A stretch of DNA of 7,318 bases from Lentisphaera sp. GTDB taxonomy: Bacteria; Verrucomicrobiota; Lentisphaeria; Victivallales; GWF2-50-93. Location: assembly GCA_020721745.1 (NCBI GenBank), contig DYMC01000121.1:1-7318 (forward strand). Direction: 5' to 3'. The position numbers and the translations under genes were made by a program. The notes under the pieces were generated by a model that worked only from the letters and a program-made list of their open reading frames with translations, ran no database searches and was not told the DNA's origin. Shown one piece after another: positions 6,013 to 7,318 of the stretch; position 1 is the stretch's first letter, and every line of letters starts with the position of its first letter.

Positions 6013-6018
6013 AAGGAG
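6013..6018 (+). promoter_or_regulatory. Ribosome binding site of panD
   Basis: AAGGAG ends 7 bases before the ATG at 6026. The 52-base gap after the pilT stop has no clear terminator, so panD is probably read from the same transcript. TTATAC-like sequence near 6003-6009 has no matching -35 box. Confidence 0.6.
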
Positions 6019-6025
6019 TCCAAAT

Positions 6026-6412
6026 ATGCTGATTAGCGTCTGCAGAGGCAAGATACACAAGGCGAGGTTGACCGACTGCAAACTCGACTACGAGGGCAGT
6101 CTTCTCATAGACACGGATCTTCTGGCCGAAGCCGGAATATTCCCCTACGAGAAAATCCTGGTCTCGAACGCGGCCAACGGCGAAAGACTGGAGACCTACG
6201 CCATTCCCGGAAAGGCCGGTGGAAGGCAGATAATGCTCAACGGCCCGGCCGCCAAGAAAGGAAGTCCGGGAGATGTCCTGACAATAATGGCCTTCGGACA
6301 GATCGAGGAGAAGGACGCCATTGACTTCAAACCTAAAGTCATCGTCCTCGACGAAAAAAACGAAATAATCGAGAGGAAAGGCAGTTTGGCACGGAAATTG
6401 CCTACACGATAA
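6026..6412 (+). CDS. panD: Aspartate 1-decarboxylase PanD
   Basis: PanD converts L-aspartate to beta-alanine for pantothenate and coenzyme A synthesis. It is a pyruvoyl enzyme made as a proenzyme that cuts itself between Gly24 and Ser25, Ser25 becoming the pyruvoyl group of the alpha chain. The 128-residue product keeps the key positions in E. coli numbering: Lys9, the cleavage site YEGS (22-25), Arg54, TYAI with Tyr58 (57-60) and LNGPAA with Asn72 (71-76). It is a full-length double-psi beta-barrel protein (E. coli PanD has 126 residues). The C-terminal tail ends in a basic stretch, ARKLPTR. The gene lies between the pilT-type gene and two pilin genes, and the next start codon follows its stop after only 3 bases. 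No panB or panC is in the window. Confidence 0.95.
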   Translation: MLISVCRGKIHKARLTDCKLDYEGSLLIDTDLLAEAGIFPYEKILVSNAANGERLETYAIPGKAGGRQIMLNGPAAKKGSPGDVLTIMAFGQIEEKDAIDFKPKVIVLDEKNEIIERKGSLARKLPTR

Positions 6413-6415
6413 GGT

Positions 6416-6565
6416 ATGAAGGCTGAAAAAGGGCAGACGACTGTCGAGTATTCGATAATGCTGGCGATGTTCCTCACCGTCACCCTCGTGATGGTGGTGC
6501 TATTGTCGGCGCTAAGCGACTATGGGTGGAGATTGCTGTCATTGGTTGGGATGGATTATCCTTGA
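6416..6565 (+). CDS. Small Flp-type (class IVb) prepilin, 49 residues
   Basis: A short reading frame of 49 codons. The product begins MKAEKGQTTVEYSIML: a short basic leader ending in Gly6, then Q-T-T-V-E-Y, which places Glu and Tyr at +5 and +6 of the mature chain, as in Flp/Fap pilins cut by a TadV/CpaA-type prepilin peptidase. Residues 14-34 form one hydrophobic helix, and the tail (35-49) is very short, so the mature protein would be about 43 residues. It starts 3 bases after the panD stop with only AAGG directly before the ATG, so translation probably depends on ribosomes finishing panD. Its N-terminus resembles that of the downstream pilin (GQTxVEY in both), which strongly supports a real gene. 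Whether it is a minor pilin or a Tad-like major subunit is unknown; no other tad genes are visible. Confidence 0.75.
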   Translation: MKAEKGQTTVEYSIMLAMFLTVTLVMVVLLSALSDYGWRLLSLVGMDYP

Positions 6566-6590
6566 GTCTCTTGGTCTGTAGCGAAAAAAC

Positions 6591-6618
6591 TTGAAAATTG
6601 GATTTATCAGGCTACAGT
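6591..6618 (+). promoter_or_regulatory. Candidate promoter of the second pilin gene
   Basis: TTGAAA (6591-6596) and TACAGT (6613-6618) are 16 bases apart, a fair sigma-70-type pair. Transcription would start near 6625. A small GGGC/GCCC hairpin (6628-6640, 5-base loop) would then lie near the 5' end of the message, just ahead of the ribosome binding site, where such structures can protect abundant mRNAs. This would let the second pilin be expressed independently of pdxJ, pilT and panD. Confidence 0.45.
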
Positions 6619-6656
6619 AACCCACAAGGGCGTTATGCCCGAAAAGGAGAACGAAA

Positions 6657-6890
6657 ATGAAGAAGATGAGAAAGAAAAGTGGCGGGCAGACGATCGTGGA
6701 GTACATCCTGATCATCACGCTGGTGGCGATCGCATCGCTGGTCGTGCTCGGACTGTTCAGCGACAGGGTAAGGGCGATAATCGCCGGAGTCGCGACAGAA
6801 CTTGGCTCCGACGAGGCCGGGAGCGCCTACAGCGAGAAAACCGCCATCGAGACCCTCCAGACAATTGACGAAAGCGGTGTTGCGGATTAA
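6657..6890 (+). CDS. Flp-type (class IVb) prepilin, 77 residues
   Basis: A 77-residue prepilin. The basic leader MKKMRKKSGG is followed by QTIVEYILIITLVAIASLVV, giving predicted cleavage after Gly10 and Glu/Tyr at +5/+6, the Flp pilin pattern, with one hydrophobic helix at about 14-34. The mature chain is about 67 residues, with a polar, acidic C-terminal region (50-77) rich in Ala, Ser and Glu and lacking cysteine. AAGGAGA ends 6 bases before the ATG, the strongest ribosome binding site in the plus-strand cluster, and a promoter candidate lies just upstream, so it may be the more highly expressed of the two pilins. A 14-bp perfect palindrome (6882-6895) covers its stop codon. The shadow frame starting at 6635 is rejected because it lacks a binding site and has no pilin features. 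Confidence 0.85.
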   Translation: MKKMRKKSGGQTIVEYILIITLVAIASLVVLGLFSDRVRAIIAGVATELGSDEAGSAYSEKTAIETLQTIDESGVAD

Positions 6891-6926
6891 TCCGCTCTCC
6901 CAACTCCGTGTGTGCTGGAATGGTAG

Positions 6927-6985
6927 GAGTTCAGTAAACCCCGTCATTCTTGAGACGTTACGAAGTTCACGTCTTTACTGAACTC
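6927..6985. repeat. Long hairpin related to the 43-bp palindrome
   Basis: GAGTTCAGTAAA (6927-6938) pairs perfectly with TTTACTGAACTC (6974-6985). The 35-base interior holds CCCCGTCATT, the complement of the loop of the 43-bp palindrome, and a smaller GACGT/ACGTC hairpin (6954-6958/6969-6973). Over 19 bases (6930-6948) it matches the complement of the palindrome's loop and right arm at 17 positions, so it is a diverged relative in opposite orientation. It begins 36 bases past the pilin stop and could act in 3' end formation, although no T-run follows. Confidence 0.6.
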
Positions 6986-6990
6986 ATACA

Positions 6991-7033
6991 AGTAAATATT
7001 CACTGAAATGACGGGGTTCAGTGAATATTTACT
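6991..7033. repeat. 43-bp palindromic repeat, copy 2
   Basis: Identical to 134-176: 17-bp arms at 6991-7007 and 7017-7033 around ATGACGGGG (7008-7016). It follows the related hairpin at 6927-6985 after only 5 bases, giving a pair of abutting elements. The bases just outside differ between copies, so the repeat unit appears to be exactly the 43 bases. A GGGGC/GCCCC hairpin lies immediately to its right (7036-7050). Confidence 0.85.
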
Positions 7034-7318
7034 GCGGGGCTTGTCGCCCCTGCGGCGGGCGCATCTATTCGTTTTCTTGTTCGGAGGTGCGTATTCAATA
7101 AACTATGTCGTTTACTTAATCCGCACCAAAAATAAAATGCAAAATCACTTTTTCTATGATTTATTCTATAAGAAAGTACAAAAAACTGGTCGCTGACACC
7201 ACGTTTTTCAAGGTGGCAGCCAGTCTGTCATGAAAAAACTGCTGATTTCGCACTTTGTTAGATGAGGTAATTGCAAAATTGCCTACGGAACGCCGGTCTT
7301 ATGACCGGCTTAAGAGCC
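7034..7318. other. Non-coding, hairpin-rich right region
   Basis: I see no convincing complete gene. Inverted repeats are GGGGC/GCCCC (7036-7050); GGTGCG/CGCACC (7086-7091/7122-7127) with an inner TAAAC/GTTTA (7099-7103/7110-7114); the terminator at 7180-7224; and a perfect GCCGGTC/GACCGGC hairpin with loop TTAT (7292-7309). Bases 7128-7185 are AT-rich. On the minus strand one frame is open from the right edge to a TAA at 7260-7258, 19 codons, which might be the end of a gene entering from the right. Confidence 0.55.
7180..7224 (-). terminator. Rho-independent terminator on the minus strand
   Basis: Read on the minus strand, ACTG-GCTG-C-CACC (7224-7212 region) pairs with GGTG-T-CAGC and, after a short bulge, CAGT (7200-7185), around an 11-base loop, and the stem is followed by a run of six T (7185-7180). 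This form indicates that minus-strand transcription from beyond the right edge ends here. Confidence 0.55.

Noticed and set aside
134..7033. Composite transposon bounded by the two palindromes
   Set aside because: No transposase or integrase is present between the copies, the content is core metabolic and rRNA-modification genes, and no flanking target duplication is seen.
7008..7196. Open frame of 62 codons on the plus strand
   Set aside because: It starts inside the loop of the 43-bp palindrome, has no ribosome binding site, and ends in the AT-rich hairpin region. The hydrophobic look of its middle part is not enough to call a gene.
7285..7318. Possible tRNA around the GCCGGTC/GACCGGC hairpin
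   Set aside because: The 7-bp stem has a 4-base loop, not a 7-base anticodon loop, and no D arm or T arm can be placed around it.

Overview
The window looks like chromosomal DNA of a Gram-negative-type bacterium of the Planctomycetes-Verrucomicrobia-Lentisphaerae group, most likely Lentisphaerota (Victivallis-like). The main evidence is a pseudopilin with a prepilin N-terminus, an SNLKQLG-type region and a C-terminal H-x9-DG motif, a protein type greatly expanded in that group. The lineage call is an inference. I see no rRNA, tRNA, CRISPR array, phage gene or recognisable insertion sequence.

Layout. Bases 1-653 contain no convincing gene but are packed with inverted repeats: a 43-bp palindromic repeat (134-176), a nested stem containing a terminator-like hairpin (228-326), a multi-branched 250-base foldback (336-585) and a perfect 30-bp palindrome (595-624). 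Bases 654-4056 hold a compact five-gene minus-strand cluster. In transcription order it is a small polytopic membrane protein, rsmG (16S rRNA m7G methyltransferase), an unrecognised single-pass membrane protein, an H-x9-DG pseudopilin and a CPBP-family intramembrane protease. The two junctions in the middle are ATGA overlaps, which implies translational coupling. Bases 4057-4145 are a divergent promoter region.

Bases 4146-6890 hold a plus-strand cluster: pdxJ (pyridoxine 5'-phosphate synthase), a PilT/PilU-type retraction ATPase, panD (aspartate 1-decarboxylase) and two small Flp-type prepilins. The first prepilin has only 49 codons. The second has its own promoter and a strong ribosome binding site. 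Bases 6891-7318 are again non-coding and repeat-rich. They hold a long hairpin related to the 43-bp palindrome, a second identical copy of that palindrome, and a minus-strand terminator that probably ends a gene entering from the right.

The gene content mixes housekeeping functions (rRNA methylation, vitamin B6 and pantothenate synthesis) with parts of type IV filament systems: a pseudopilin, a retraction-type ATPase and two Flp pilins. The strongest leads are the paired 43-bp palindromes and their relative, the branched foldback at 336-585, and the small pilin genes beside a PilU-like ATPase. I did not find a clearly new multi-gene system.
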